Part shown: in pieces, positions 1 through 8,425 of the stretch | How the letters are laid out: each line of letters begins with the position of its first letter | How positions within the stretch are numbered: position 1 is the stretch's first letter | NCBI GenBank assembly: GCA_965216885.1 | Contig: OZ244209.1 | Coordinates: 4,154,001 to 4,218,000, forward strand | DNA from: CAYNJG01 sp965216885 | GTDB taxonomy: Bacteria; Planctomycetota; Planctomycetia; Pirellulales; Pirellulaceae | Direction of reading: 5' to 3' | DNA: 64,000 nucleotides | The notes under the pieces: generated by a model | What the model saw: only the letters and a program-made list of their open reading frames with translations | Databases searched by the model: none | Told to the model about the DNA's origin: nothing | Translations under genes and position numbers: made by a program

Positions 1-69
1 GTCGAGCAGGAACTGCCGGGAATCAATGTCGCCGTCCAGCAAACTTTGCGCAAGACGGTGAGTGGGTGA
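1..69 (+). CDS. C-terminal end of a truncated gene
   Basis: The first frame is open from the window edge to a TGA at 67-69 and gives 22 residues ending VSG. The third codon positions are mostly G or C, as in the neighbouring genes, which supports a real coding tail. There is too little sequence to name a product. The next gene starts about 155 bases later on the same strand. Confidence 0.4.
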   Translation, partial: VEQELPGINVAVQQTLRKTVSG

Positions 70-225
70 ATCATCTTTCATGCTAGCAGCGTGGATTACC
101 TTGCTTGCACTGTCAAGGGACGGTGATGCGGAGCTTCGTCTTTTCTCATGTCGGCTATTCGCCTACTATTCGCCGGCTTTTCCCATTGCATCCCGGCCTG
201 CCCAACCTCTTGAGCGATCGTTTAC

Positions 226-753
226 GTGCTTGATTTCGAAGTCAAAAATTTCTCCCGCGTTTGCGCGGAAACCGACCGCGAATTCAAACCCGGTGACCGC
301 TTCTATTCGTATCTGATTAGGGACGGCAGCGAGACGGTGCGTCGCGATGTGTCCATCGATGCGTGGAAGGGCCCGCCGGAAGACTGCCTTGGATGGTGGA
401 AATCGGAAGTCCCCGATCCCAAATCGAAAAAACTGAACTGGGCACCCCACGACGTGATGCTGCACTACTTCGGCGAAACCGAAGACAAACCGGATCAGGC
501 GGATGTTCGATTCATTCTGACTTTGCTGATGATTCGCCGCAGAATCTTCAGACTGGAAGAATCGGAAAATCGCGACGACGGAACAGAAGTACTACACGTT
601 TACTGCACCCGCAACGAGTCGGAATACGAGGTTCCCGTTGTGGGCGTCACTGCGGAACGAGCAAAAAACGTCCAGGACATCCTGTCCAACCTGTTGGTTG
701 ATGCCGGCGGCACACCAACCGGGAGCAGAGATGCTGGGAGCAAGGAAGCATGA
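226..753 (+). CDS. conserved-looking hypothetical protein, 175 aa
   Basis: A GTG start gives a 175-residue protein with no signal peptide and no membrane segment. It is rich in charged residues and has an early C-x-x-T-x-R-x-F-K-P-G-D stretch followed by aromatic residues. I do not recognise a named domain. Its stop codon overlaps the ATG of the following lipoprotein gene by four bases (ATGA), so the two are probably translationally coupled. The role is unknown. A cytoplasmic partner of the downstream lipoprotein is only a guess from the coupling. Confidence 0.7.
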   Translation: MLDFEVKNFSRVCAETDREFKPGDRFYSYLIRDGSETVRRDVSIDAWKGPPEDCLGWWKSEVPDPKSKKLNWAPHDVMLHYFGETEDKPDQADVRFILTLLMIRRRIFRLEESENRDDGTEVLHVYCTRNESEYEVPVVGVTAERAKNVQDILSNLLVDAGGTPTGSRDAGSKEA

Positions 754-1754
754 TGTTGAGAGTACTAACTTCGGCGCTGCTACTGGCAGGCATCCTGCTC
801 AGTGCACCCGGGTGCACGCTCAGCGGAGCCGGGGCGAGTGCCATTCCCGTCGCGTTCAATACTCCTCCGGCGTTGCCGCAGGTCATTGACGCCATCAATT
901 CAAATAGCGAACGCGTGCAACAACTGCACAGCGACAATGTGCGACTCTCGATCCCGGGGCAGATCGGCGGACTCAACGCCACCATGACCTACGAGAAATC
1001 GCCAACTCCGCATCTGACACCGGGCCGATTCCGACTGTCGGGCGAAGCTCTGGGCTCTCGTCAGCTCGATCTCGGTAGCAACGACAATCGTTATTGGATG
1101 TGGGTCAAACAGAACAAACCTCCAACCGTTTTTTGGGGCGAGCATTCCCGGTATCATCGGAGTGCAGCGCAGCAGATTCTGCCCATGCCACCAAGCTGGA
1201 TTGTGGAAGCCTTGGGCGTGGTTACGCTCGACCCCGGCGGTGTTCACGAAGGGCCGTTTCAGTCGCAATACGGTACGCCCGGCCTGTTCCAGATTCGATC
1301 GCAAGTCCCCACACCCAACGGCAATTTGACTCGTCTGCTTGAAATCGACGAAAGCCGCGCGTTGATCGTTCAACAGCAAATCTATGATTCGAGCGGTCGC
1401 TTACTGGCGGTCGCGGACCTTTCGAACTTCAACCATGACGCGCTGCAAGGCGTCACGCTGCCTCGATCGATTCAAATCAAACTGCCACCGGCTGGGCTGG
1501 CGTTCAATTTCGAAGTCGACAGCTATACACTCAATCAACCAGTCGCCGATCCCGAGCTACGTTGGGCCATGCCGCAGCTGGATGGTCACCAGTATCGTGA
1601 CCTCGCCAACCCGAATGACATGCAGGGCATCAATCTGATGGGGCGCAGTGCTTCCGACGTCTACGACACGCGAAACGCCGTCCGCGAGCCGATTCGTCCC
1701 GAATCACGTCGCACGGCCTGGCATCGCCTGCCTGCATTCGGCTTCCTACGTTAG
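750..1754 (+). CDS. predicted lipoprotein, LolA-like fold possible
   Basis: The 334-residue protein starts with a hydrophobic signal of about 20 residues ending in a lipobox-like S-A-P-G-C, so it is probably a lipid-anchored envelope protein. The body has alternating strands with phrases such as NDNRYWMWVKQ, which recall LolA/LolB-like outer-membrane lipoprotein carriers; that match is by eye and weak. It is translationally coupled to the upstream 175-residue protein. A short tandem repeat begins eight bases after its stop codon. Secretion is well supported, the precise function is not. Confidence 0.75.
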   Translation: MMLRVLTSALLLAGILLSAPGCTLSGAGASAIPVAFNTPPALPQVIDAINSNSERVQQLHSDNVRLSIPGQIGGLNATMTYEKSPTPHLTPGRFRLSGEALGSRQLDLGSNDNRYWMWVKQNKPPTVFWGEHSRYHRSAAQQILPMPPSWIVEALGVVTLDPGGVHEGPFQSQYGTPGLFQIRSQVPTPNGNLTRLLEIDESRALIVQQQIYDSSGRLLAVADLSNFNHDALQGVTLPRSIQIKLPPAGLAFNFEVDSYTLNQPVADPELRWAMPQLDGHQYRDLANPNDMQGINLMGRSASDVYDTRNAVREPIRPESRRTAWHRLPAFGFLR

Positions 1755-1761
1755 AACGCCA

Positions 1762-1830
1762 GATTGCCGAAACAAGTTTGCCGGCGTCAGTTTGCCGAAA
1801 CCCGATTGCCGGCGAATCCGGTTGCCGCGT
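1762..1830 (+). repeat. 14-bp imperfect tandem repeat after a stop codon
   Basis: Roughly five units of 14 bases alternate between forms containing TTGCCGAAAC and TTGCCGGCG. The array begins eight bases downstream of the lipoprotein stop at 1754. It is too short and irregular for a CRISPR array and contains no clear terminator stem. Confidence 0.75.
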
Positions 1831-1852
1831 CCGTCCCGGCCGCAATGCGTGA

Positions 1853-1858
1853 TACAAT
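1853..1858 (+). promoter_or_regulatory. candidate -10 element (TACAAT)
   Basis: TACAAT lies 40 bases before the start of the FG-GAP gene. It resembles the TANNNT hexamers seen 30-60 bases ahead of several other genes in this window. No convincing -35 hexamer is visible. Confidence 0.35.
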
Positions 1859-1897
1859 CTCCCGGAGTTCAATTCACCGCGTCTGGGAGCGTATGAA

Positions 1898-3115
1898 ATG
1901 TTGCGCACGTTGTTGTGTCTCGCCACACTGCCATTGATCGTGTCGGTCGCCACGGCCGAGGAATCCGTGTCCTTTGAAGTACGCAAACTAGCCGTCGACG
2001 CCAACGAGGGCATCGCCGCGGCCGACGTCAATGGTGACGGCAAGCCAGACATTGTCGCGGGCAGGTTCTGGTACCAGAATCCCGACTGGGCTGCTCGTCC
2101 GCTACGCAACATCGATGACTGGAACGGCTACATCCAAAGCAACGGCGACTACGTCTTCGACGTCAACAAGGACGGTCGCATGGACGTGCTTGCCGGATCG
2201 TTCGTTCCCAGCGAAGTCTACTGGTTCGAAAACCCGGGCGAGCGAGGCCTGCGACTGGGCCAACTCTGGAACAAATTTCTGCTCGCCGACACCGGCCAAA
2301 ATCGCAACGAGGGTATCCTGTTCGAAGACCTCGACGGCGACGGTACTCCCGAATGGGTCGCCAATAGCTGGGCCAAAGATGTCCCCATGCTCGTCAACCG
2401 CTTGCTGCCGCGTGACCCGGCGCAAACACAGGACGACCAGGCCAACAAGAACCAGCGCAAGAACAAACAGCCGGTCGATACAGCCGCCTTCAAATTGGTA
2501 CCGCACAAGATTGGCGAAAAGGGCAACGGCCACGGCTGCGGCATCGGCGATCTGAACGGCGACGGTCGCAAGGACATTCTGGTAGGGCAGGGCTGGTACG
2601 AGCAGCCCGCCTCGGATCCCTGGAGTCAGACCTGGAAATTCCACAAGGTGTGGGACCTCCACGCCAGCCTGCCGATGCTTCTGATCGACGTCAATGGCGA
2701 CGACCGAAACGACATCGTGTTTGGCTACGGACACGACTTCGGACTGTTCTGGTGGGAAAACCAGGGTGCGGACGAAAAGGGCGAGATCAAATTTCGCGAG
2801 CATCTGATTGACCGCGAGTACAGCCAACCGCATTCGTTAGCCTGGGCGGACGTCACCGGCGATGGCCAGCCGGAACTGATCACAGGCAAACGCTATTACG
2901 CTCACAATGGCGGCGACCCCGGTGGCGAATCGCTGCCAAGGATGTACTACTACACGCTGGATCAGTCGACGCTGAAATTCAGACGACACACCGTCGAAGA
3001 GGGCAGCGTTGGAACGGGCCTCCAGATCGTGGTCGAGGACTTCGACGGCGACGGCTGGAACGACATCGCCGTGGCAGGCAAGAGCGGAACTCACCTGCTG
3101 ATCAACAAGCACTAG
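1898..3115 (+). CDS. secreted FG-GAP / VCBS repeat protein
   Basis: The 405-residue protein has a typical Sec signal peptide ending near VATAEE. It then carries seven calcium-binding FG-GAP-like repeats of the D-x-N/D-G-D-x-x-x-D-I form, for example AADVNGDGKPDIVAG and VEDFDGDGWNDIAVAG, spread from about residue 45 to 395. Such repeats fold as blades of a beta-propeller and often mediate extracellular binding; planctomycetes carry many of them. The protein has no recognisable enzymatic domain. It lies alone, convergent with the DUF11 lipoprotein gene. Export and fold are well supported; the ligand is unknown. Confidence 0.9.
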   Translation: MLRTLLCLATLPLIVSVATAEESVSFEVRKLAVDANEGIAAADVNGDGKPDIVAGRFWYQNPDWAARPLRNIDDWNGYIQSNGDYVFDVNKDGRMDVLAGSFVPSEVYWFENPGERGLRLGQLWNKFLLADTGQNRNEGILFEDLDGDGTPEWVANSWAKDVPMLVNRLLPRDPAQTQDDQANKNQRKNKQPVDTAAFKLVPHKIGEKGNGHGCGIGDLNGDGRKDILVGQGWYEQPASDPWSQTWKFHKVWDLHASLPMLLIDVNGDDRNDIVFGYGHDFGLFWWENQGADEKGEIKFREHLIDREYSQPHSLAWADVTGDGQPELITGKRYYAHNGGDPGGESLPRMYYYTLDQSTLKFRRHTVEEGSVGTGLQIVVEDFDGDGWNDIAVAGKSGTHLLINKH

Positions 3116-3200
3116 CTGGGCAATCGGTAACTGGACGAGTGTTCGCCGGGCCACCACGCGCCCGGCAACACAATGACGAAGAATCACTGCCGCGACGGCT

Positions 3201-3260
3201 AACTCGCCAACTCTCGCCAACTCTCGGCAACTCTCGGCAACTCTCGGCAACTCTCGCCTA
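3201..3260 (-). repeat. 10-bp tandem repeat whose last unit contains a stop codon
   Basis: Six units of 10 bases (on the minus strand TTGCCGAGAG or TTGGCGAGAG) run between two convergent genes. The unit nearest the DUF11 gene includes its own TAG stop codon, in the position where the other units read TTG. The array therefore appears to have grown outward from the end of that gene. Confidence 0.85.
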
Positions 3261-5522
3261 CCGAACCCGACAGCGAAAACGAATCAGCCCACCTTCGCCC
3301 GGTTCAATTGGATCCGTAATCTCCCAACGCAACGTCAGCGACTCGGCATCATTTTCGTCCGCGAAGAATTCGCAGTCGGCACTGCACAGATCAGACTCGT
3401 CGACAAACTCCAACCGCGTCGTCAGGTTGTCGATGATCGTCACGTTCCCCATCGGCTGGTAGCCAAGGTTGTCGAACCGCAGTGTGAATTCAATCTCTTC
3501 GCCCGGCAACGCATCCGATCGCGAAGCCGTCTTGATCACGCGAAGCTTGGCCGGGCCATTGTCGCCAATGACGTGGAGTGTATCCACGCCACGCCGTGAC
3601 ACGGTGGTCTGCGTCGTCTCTTCGTCAATCACCACCTGGACGGCCTTGTCGTGCGTCCAAGTGACCGCGTTGGCGGCGAATTCAGCCAGTTGAGCTTTCT
3701 CGGATTGTTTGTGAATGCCCAGCTTCATGACGCGAAAGTCTTCATGTGCCGAGAGATCGAGGATCGCGATATTGACGGCCTGTCGATGCAAGCCTTCGAT
3801 TCCCAGTTGACGGGCTTTCAGCGAGGACGGCGGCTGCGAAACGATATGCCGGGCAGCCGCGACCGTCTGACTGTATTGATCGGAACCTTGCCGTCCTTCA
3901 TCCGTAATGATTCGCAATGTATTGCCGGCGGTCAGTAGTTGATCCTGCTTGAGGCTCTGGAAGGGCGACATCACCTTGCGAGCGGCCACGAATCGCGGAG
4001 CATACACGCAAACCCGATTGCTGGCGGCGACAACGACTTCGTTATCAAGCGTATCGAAGTGCCCGATGGTGTCCTCGGGATCCAGATCACGTAGCGACCA
4101 GTCGTTGCGAACCAGAACTTTCCGGTCGCGGTCGCCACCGTCGCAAATGTATTCGTCCGGATAGAGTTGCGACAGCTCCTTCATGGGCGGCATCGTGTTG
4201 GGATCGACCGCCCAAAGCTGTGGTGCGTAGCAATCCGGAACCTGCTCGACCGGTAGGAAATCTCCATACGGCGAATCGGGGCAGATGCCCGAGGTTTCGC
4301 AAGCGTCCAGCATGCCGGTGTCATCGCAAGCCAGCACCGTTTCCGCCGGAGTGGTAATCGTCATCGGTTGAGCCACCGGTACGCCCATTGAATCGGACGT
4401 CATTGGAACGACGGTGGTCGGTTGTGACACGATTGGTGCCATGACCACCGGATCGGAAGCGTATTGCGAGGCCGGTTGACCGGAAGGTTGCCCCGTAACG
4501 ATTTCGGGCCAAACGTCGGTCGTCGAACTGGCCGCGGGTGCTGCCACTGGGTTGGCCAAATGATTGACCGTCGGCTCGACAGGCACACTTACCTGCGGAG
4601 CACTGGCGGGCGACGCCACCACGGACGGCATATCCGGAATCGGCGGAGCTTCGACCTGCAGCAAGGCGTTGGTCATCATGGTCGCGGTAGCGGAGGCATG
4701 TCCCAGCGTTAGCGGCAACTGCGCGTTGGCCGGTTTGATGTTCGTGTCCTGCGGCCTGGCGGCGACGTGTTCCGCGGCAGCGACAAGCGAGTCCTGCTTG
4801 ACTGGAACTTTCGCAGCCTCAACTTTGGCAAGTTGCGAATCGTCTACCTGAACTTCGGCTAGTTGATTCTGGCGCGACGGAGCCGCGGCCGATCGAGTGA
4901 CGGCGGCCGGAAGCGTCGGTGCGGGCTGGATGGTCTTCGCAACCTTCGCCACGGGAGCTTTTACTACTGGAGCTTTTACTACTGGAGCTTTTACTACTGG
5001 AGCTTTGGCTACCGGAGCTTTGGCTACCGGAGTTGTCATCGCACGAGCGGTCGTTGAAGTTGCCTGAGTACGATCGAGGTCACTCAGCGTCATATAAACA
5101 GCGGCTGAATTCTTTTTGCGAGCATGTCGAATCGCGGAAGACGAAACCGACGCCGGCTTCAACTCGGTTGGCTCGACAAGCAGACCGACGATTTTTTGCA
5201 GATCCTGTCCGCCTGCAGGGGCGGCGATTCGGCCTGTGGGGGCGATTCGGCCTGCAGGAACGCCAGTACGCGGTGTCACAGGCGACTTTTGGACCTGACG
5301 GGTTGGACGTGCGGCCATGACCGCAGCTTTTTCCGCCAACGTGCCGGCGTTCCGCATCTGCTCGAGCGTCAACAGGTGCTCAATGAGTTTCTTTTCGGTT
5401 GGCGACGAGTAGGTCGCATCTGGACCGGGTTTGGCGGCATCCTGCAGCGGTGACCGGCAGGCACACAAAATCAGCGTGGCGACAACAATGATCAGCCAGC
5501 GAAACCAGTTGGGAATTTGCAT
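3258..5522 (-). CDS. DUF11-domain cell-surface lipoprotein
   Basis: I place the start at the ATG at 5522 rather than a TTG six codons upstream, because a GGAG motif sits about 10 bases before it. The 754-residue protein opens with a hydrophobic signal and a lipobox-like L-I-L-C-A-C. A long low-complexity linker rich in Ala, Pro, Val and Thr follows, including five Lys-Ala-Pro-type pentapeptide units. The C-terminal 90 residues match the DUF11 (TIGR01451) beta-sandwich pattern (GEEIEFTLRFDNLGYQPMGN). Such proteins are envelope components. It lies 80 bases downstream of another surface protein gene and probably shares its transcript. Confidence 0.85.
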   Translation of the reverse strand: MQIPNWFRWLIIVVATLILCACRSPLQDAAKPGPDATYSSPTEKKLIEHLLTLEQMRNAGTLAEKAAVMAARPTRQVQKSPVTPRTGVPAGRIAPTGRIAAPAGGQDLQKIVGLLVEPTELKPASVSSSAIRHARKKNSAAVYMTLSDLDRTQATSTTARAMTTPVAKAPVAKAPVVKAPVVKAPVVKAPVAKVAKTIQPAPTLPAAVTRSAAAPSRQNQLAEVQVDDSQLAKVEAAKVPVKQDSLVAAAEHVAARPQDTNIKPANAQLPLTLGHASATATMMTNALLQVEAPPIPDMPSVVASPASAPQVSVPVEPTVNHLANPVAAPAASSTTDVWPEIVTGQPSGQPASQYASDPVVMAPIVSQPTTVVPMTSDSMGVPVAQPMTITTPAETVLACDDTGMLDACETSGICPDSPYGDFLPVEQVPDCYAPQLWAVDPNTMPPMKELSQLYPDEYICDGGDRDRKVLVRNDWSLRDLDPEDTIGHFDTLDNEVVVAASNRVCVYAPRFVAARKVMSPFQSLKQDQLLTAGNTLRIITDEGRQGSDQYSQTVAAARHIVSQPPSSLKARQLGIEGLHRQAVNIAILDLSAHEDFRVMKLGIHKQSEKAQLAEFAANAVTWTHDKAVQVVIDEETTQTTVSRRGVDTLHVIGDNGPAKLRVIKTASRSDALPGEEIEFTLRFDNLGYQPMGNVTIIDNLTTRLEFVDESDLCSADCEFFADENDAESLTLRWEITDPIEPGEGGLIRFRCRVR
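4954..5028 (-). repeat. 15-bp coding tandem repeat
   Basis: Five units of 15 bases, three of GGAGCTTTTACTACT and two of GGAGCTTTGGCTACC on the + strand, encode Lys-Ala-Pro-Val-Val/Ala pentapeptides inside the linker of the DUF11 lipoprotein. The first three units are identical, which suggests recent expansion. Confidence 0.9.
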
Positions 5523-5557
5523 GTGTTGTTGCTCCGTCAAACGTACTGCCAGTCTTC

Positions 5558-5611
5558 GCCAGCAAACCAGATTTCCTGGGCCGACCTGATTTCTTAGGCC
5601 GACTAGATTTC
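5558..5611 (-). repeat. 18-bp tandem repeat spanning a stop codon
   Basis: Read on the minus strand, three 18-base units begin GAAATCTAG, GAAATCAGG and GAAATCTGG. The first unit holds the final codons and TAG stop of the gene ending at 5603. In the second and third units the stop is changed to AGG/TGG forms. The array fills most of the gap before the DUF11 gene. Confidence 0.85.
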
Positions 5612-6580
5612 GTCGCCAAAGGGATCGTCTTCCAGTGCGTCGCTCGCACCATCTCCGAAGGGATTTTCATCCCCAAACGGATCATCGTTGACGTCAAGGT
5701 TGTCGACCGGCGATGGGTCGTCTTCGCCGATCTGACCGGGCTGTTCTTCCACGATTTTCTTTTCAGGCAGATCCTGCGGCACGATCGGTGTCTCTTCTGC
5801 AACACCGTCCAGTTGATCGGGAGCACTCGGTTGAGTCGCTTGCTCCCTCGCTTGCGCCGGCAGATCTTCAGGTTTCAGTTCCCGCGGTACGTATGCCGGA
5901 ACTCGCGGCTGCAGCACATGATGCTGAACCGGCGGTGAACCGAACAGGAACTGACTTGTTGGCCCGGTGGTCGGGTTGGGTGCCACGGACCCCATTCGCA
6001 GGATCGCGACGGGTCGACCGAGATTTACGGCCACCTTGAACGGATCCTCGTGTGCCATCACTTCGAAGTAGCGTTGCTCGGGCGGCTCCTGAACTCCAAG
6101 TGCCCGGCGTGGATCTTCAACGTAGATCACCCTTACGACAAACTTGCCGGACAGAGCCATCTTCAGTTCTTCGGTCGTGAGTTCGACCGGAATTGGATAG
6201 CGGGTTTCCTTACCGGGCGGTGCGTGCATCCGGTCGATCAGTTCGACCGTCGGATATACATCACCATACTCGAAAGGAATGTTGCTCACCTTCAGGCGAT
6301 AGGTTTCGCCAACGGTCAGACTTACGAGTGCGGCGTCCTGGTTGATGGCGCCAAAACCGGCACCTTCAGCGACCGCGACCGTCGCCCCATCGGGCACTCT
6401 CAGTAGCACCGGTTGCGCTACGCCGGCCAAATCGGGTCGTCGTGCGACCTGAGTGCGGCCAATCTCTCCAGCCGGCAGGCTCGCATTGAAAAAGCTGTGC
6501 TGGCCCATCGCTTCGCCGGCCGCGAGGGCCGTCAACAAAACTGCAAGGCTTGTACGTAGGAGCTTGCCGGTCGCGTTCAT
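5603..6580 (-). CDS. secreted surface protein with acidic DPFGD repeats
   Basis: The ATG at 6580 is preceded by GAGGAAAAC and begins a clean signal peptide (LAVLLTALAAGEAMGQ), so I prefer it to a start 20 codons upstream. The mature region shares a domain with the neighbouring gene at 6744-8099: both contain YRLK(V/I), (D/E)xYPT(V/L)E, a P(I/V)x(L/F)T-E-E segment and a VxxVIY strand. The C-terminus is acidic and Pro-rich with repeated DPFGDE. The function is unknown; an envelope structural or adhesive role is an inference. It is 325 residues long and probably co-transcribed with the DUF11 gene below it. Confidence 0.8.
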   Translation of the reverse strand: MNATGKLLRTSLAVLLTALAAGEAMGQHSFFNASLPAGEIGRTQVARRPDLAGVAQPVLLRVPDGATVAVAEGAGFGAINQDAALVSLTVGETYRLKVSNIPFEYGDVYPTVELIDRMHAPPGKETRYPIPVELTTEELKMALSGKFVVRVIYVEDPRRALGVQEPPEQRYFEVMAHEDPFKVAVNLGRPVAILRMGSVAPNPTTGPTSQFLFGSPPVQHHVLQPRVPAYVPRELKPEDLPAQAREQATQPSAPDQLDGVAEETPIVPQDLPEKKIVEEQPGQIGEDDPSPVDNLDVNDDPFGDENPFGDGASDALEDDPFGDEI

Positions 6581-6679
6581 GTTTTCCTCGCCAAACTGTC
6601 CCAACGAACTCGTCAAACCATCGGGGCTCGACAAGTGCACGTGTCAGATCGAATCGCGTTTCCGTTCACGGTTGTTGTG

Positions 6680-6713
6680 AAAACCCCGGTCCCGATTGAG
6701 AGCAGGACCGGGG
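6680..6713 (-). terminator. Rho-independent terminator
   Basis: A perfect 9-bp GC-rich stem (6684-6692 with 6705-6713) and 12-base loop is followed on the minus strand by TTTT. It lies about 30 bases after the stop of the lipoprotein gene at 6744, separating it from the next minus-strand gene. Confidence 0.75.
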
Positions 6714-6743
6714 CAACTTTAAACAACCGTTTTGATACTTTCT

Positions 6744-8099
6744 CTAGTGTCCAAGCATGCCACGAAGACTGCCCAGCAATCCGCCGCCGCTTCCGCCGGC
6801 AGGTGCACATGAACCGTCCGGACAATCACCGGCACCAGCAGCAGGAAGACCAAAGTTCTTGTTGCTGAAGTGTGGTGCCGAGTGAATCGTGTCTTCGACA
6901 ACCCACGCACGGTTCGGTGGCTGAGGATAGCTCAGCCCCGGTCGTTGCTTGACGTTGATCTTCAGGTGACTGACGGGATCAGGAATCGAACGGTGCGTCC
7001 AGTTACGCATCGTGTGCTTCTTGAGGCCAGCAGGAACTCCCAACGGAATGTGGGGAGGACCGGGAAGACCAATCGGAGTGCCCGTAACAGGCATGCCGTA
7101 CTGTCCACCACCAGCAAGTCCGGGAGGCAGTCCGCCGGGACCATAGCCGCCACGTGGCGACGAGTTGGGACCGTAGTACTGCCCGCCACCGGCAAGGCAA
7201 CCGCCCGATGGGCAACTGCCGCCACCACACGAGTCACATCCGTGGCTCGCAGGAGCGATGGCACCTTGAGGCGATGCAACCGGGATCGGCGAAACGCCGG
7301 CACCTGCTGCGTAGCTTGCAGGAACAACTCCACCGGGAGCACCAGCCGCACCATAGGATGGCGTGACGGAAGAGCCCGTTGGGATTTCCATATCTTTGTT
7401 ACCAACCCGGATCACAGCGAGGATCGCACCACGGCGGTCCGCTTCGACAACTGGGTCGAGGCCCGGATCAAGGCGAGTACTTACGAGCGTCTCAACACCT
7501 GCGAGTGCCAACTCCTGGAAGTCGGGCTCGGGCAGGTAGATAACTTTCGTCACAAAGTTCCCGGTGAGAACCTGGTCGAAGTCCTCTTCGGTGAACTGGA
7601 CGGGAATGGCATTGTGCGCGAGGTAAGCTGCGGTCTGGCGAGTCGGCGGGCCGACTTCCAGCGTTGGGTACAGCTCGGTGCCTTCACGACCAGCAATGCC
7701 GGTGATCTTCAGACGGTAGATTCCGCCTTGCTCGAAGTTCTGACGACCGGGCGTAATGATCGGCGTCGAACCGTAGGAACCACCAGCATCAAACGATACC
7801 TGCATGGCCTGTGGACGAGCAAACAGAACCTGAACTTCAGGCGAGGCTCCTCCTACCATGCCGCCGCCAACAACGCCGCCACCGACGGGAGCTCCTCCCA
7901 TTACCGGTGCGTACGAAGCGGGTGCAACACCCGGCGTAGGCATGTTTATGACTCCGGGTCCAGGGCCACCGACCCCAGGTCCAGGTTCCATCAGGCGGCT
8001 TGCGGGAGGCAGGTTGTACCCGCCAGCAGTTGCTCCACAGCCGGCCATCGCAACTGCAAATGCAGCCATACAGCAGCCGAAGACTAGACGTAACTTCAT
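6744..8099 (-). CDS. Gly-rich surface lipoprotein, paralogue of the next gene
   Basis: I choose the ATG at 8099, which follows a strong G-run ribosome site and gives a lipoprotein signal with lipobox AMAGC; a start 29 codons upstream would bury it. The 451-residue product has a Gly/Pro/Val-rich segment, then the same domain as the gene at 5603-6580 (YRLKITGI, ELYPTLEVG, IPVQFTEEDF, VTKVIYLPEP). A second Gly/Cys/Ser-rich low-complexity region precedes a C-terminus containing DCPDGSC. The composition suggests an extracellular or cell-wall role. A terminator hairpin follows the gene. Confidence 0.8.
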   Translation of the reverse strand: MKLRLVFGCCMAAFAVAMAGCGATAGGYNLPPASRLMEPGPGVGGPGPGVINMPTPGVAPASYAPVMGGAPVGGGVVGGGMVGGASPEVQVLFARPQAMQVSFDAGGSYGSTPIITPGRQNFEQGGIYRLKITGIAGREGTELYPTLEVGPPTRQTAAYLAHNAIPVQFTEEDFDQVLTGNFVTKVIYLPEPDFQELALAGVETLVSTRLDPGLDPVVEADRRGAILAVIRVGNKDMEIPTGSSVTPSYGAAGAPGGVVPASYAAGAGVSPIPVASPQGAIAPASHGCDSCGGGSCPSGGCLAGGGQYYGPNSSPRGGYGPGGLPPGLAGGGQYGMPVTGTPIGLPGPPHIPLGVPAGLKKHTMRNWTHRSIPDPVSHLKINVKQRPGLSYPQPPNRAWVVEDTIHSAPHFSNKNFGLPAAGAGDCPDGSCAPAGGSGGGLLGSLRGMLGH

Positions 8100-8425
8100 T
8101 GGTTTCCCCCCAAAAAAACGGTTGTTTAGCCGCTCCCGACACTTGAACGACGCCAGCCTCTCTGCACCAGCATTCATTGCTGCCATGCAAGTCGACTGTT
8201 GGTCCCCGGGTTTTGCGAAGTTCGTTTCACAGTCGCAATAGACCCGAATGCGTCGTTCCGTCTAGAATCCGCCGCTCGCAACGCGAGGTTCGTCCGTGAA
8301 CCAACGTTGCCAGCAATCGCTCATCCGTGAGCAATAGCGCGGACCCTCGTTCAAGCCGAGAACGTCAGAGGTAATTTTCGGACTGGCAAGAACAGATTCT
8401 TTGGCAAAACCGGTAAATCCCGAAC
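8100..8425. other. divergent intergenic region with two small hairpins
   Basis: This stretch separates two divergently transcribed secreted-protein genes and must hold both promoters. A TAGAAT hexamer at 8263-8268 within TCTAGAATCC is a possible -10 for the + strand gene. Two small hairpins share the loop sequence TCCG: GGTTC/GAACC at 8287-8302 and GCTCA/TGAGC at 8319-8332. I see no ORF worth calling here. Confidence 0.5.

Noticed and set aside
3201..3260. Possible CRISPR array
   Set aside because: Units of 10 bases are contiguous with no spacers; it is a simple tandem repeat, as are those at 1762 and 23447.
6870..8087. + strand open frame of about 405 codons
   Set aside because: It is antisense to the Gly-rich lipoprotein gene, which has a good ribosome site and lipobox; the + reading is Arg/Thr-rich and featureless.
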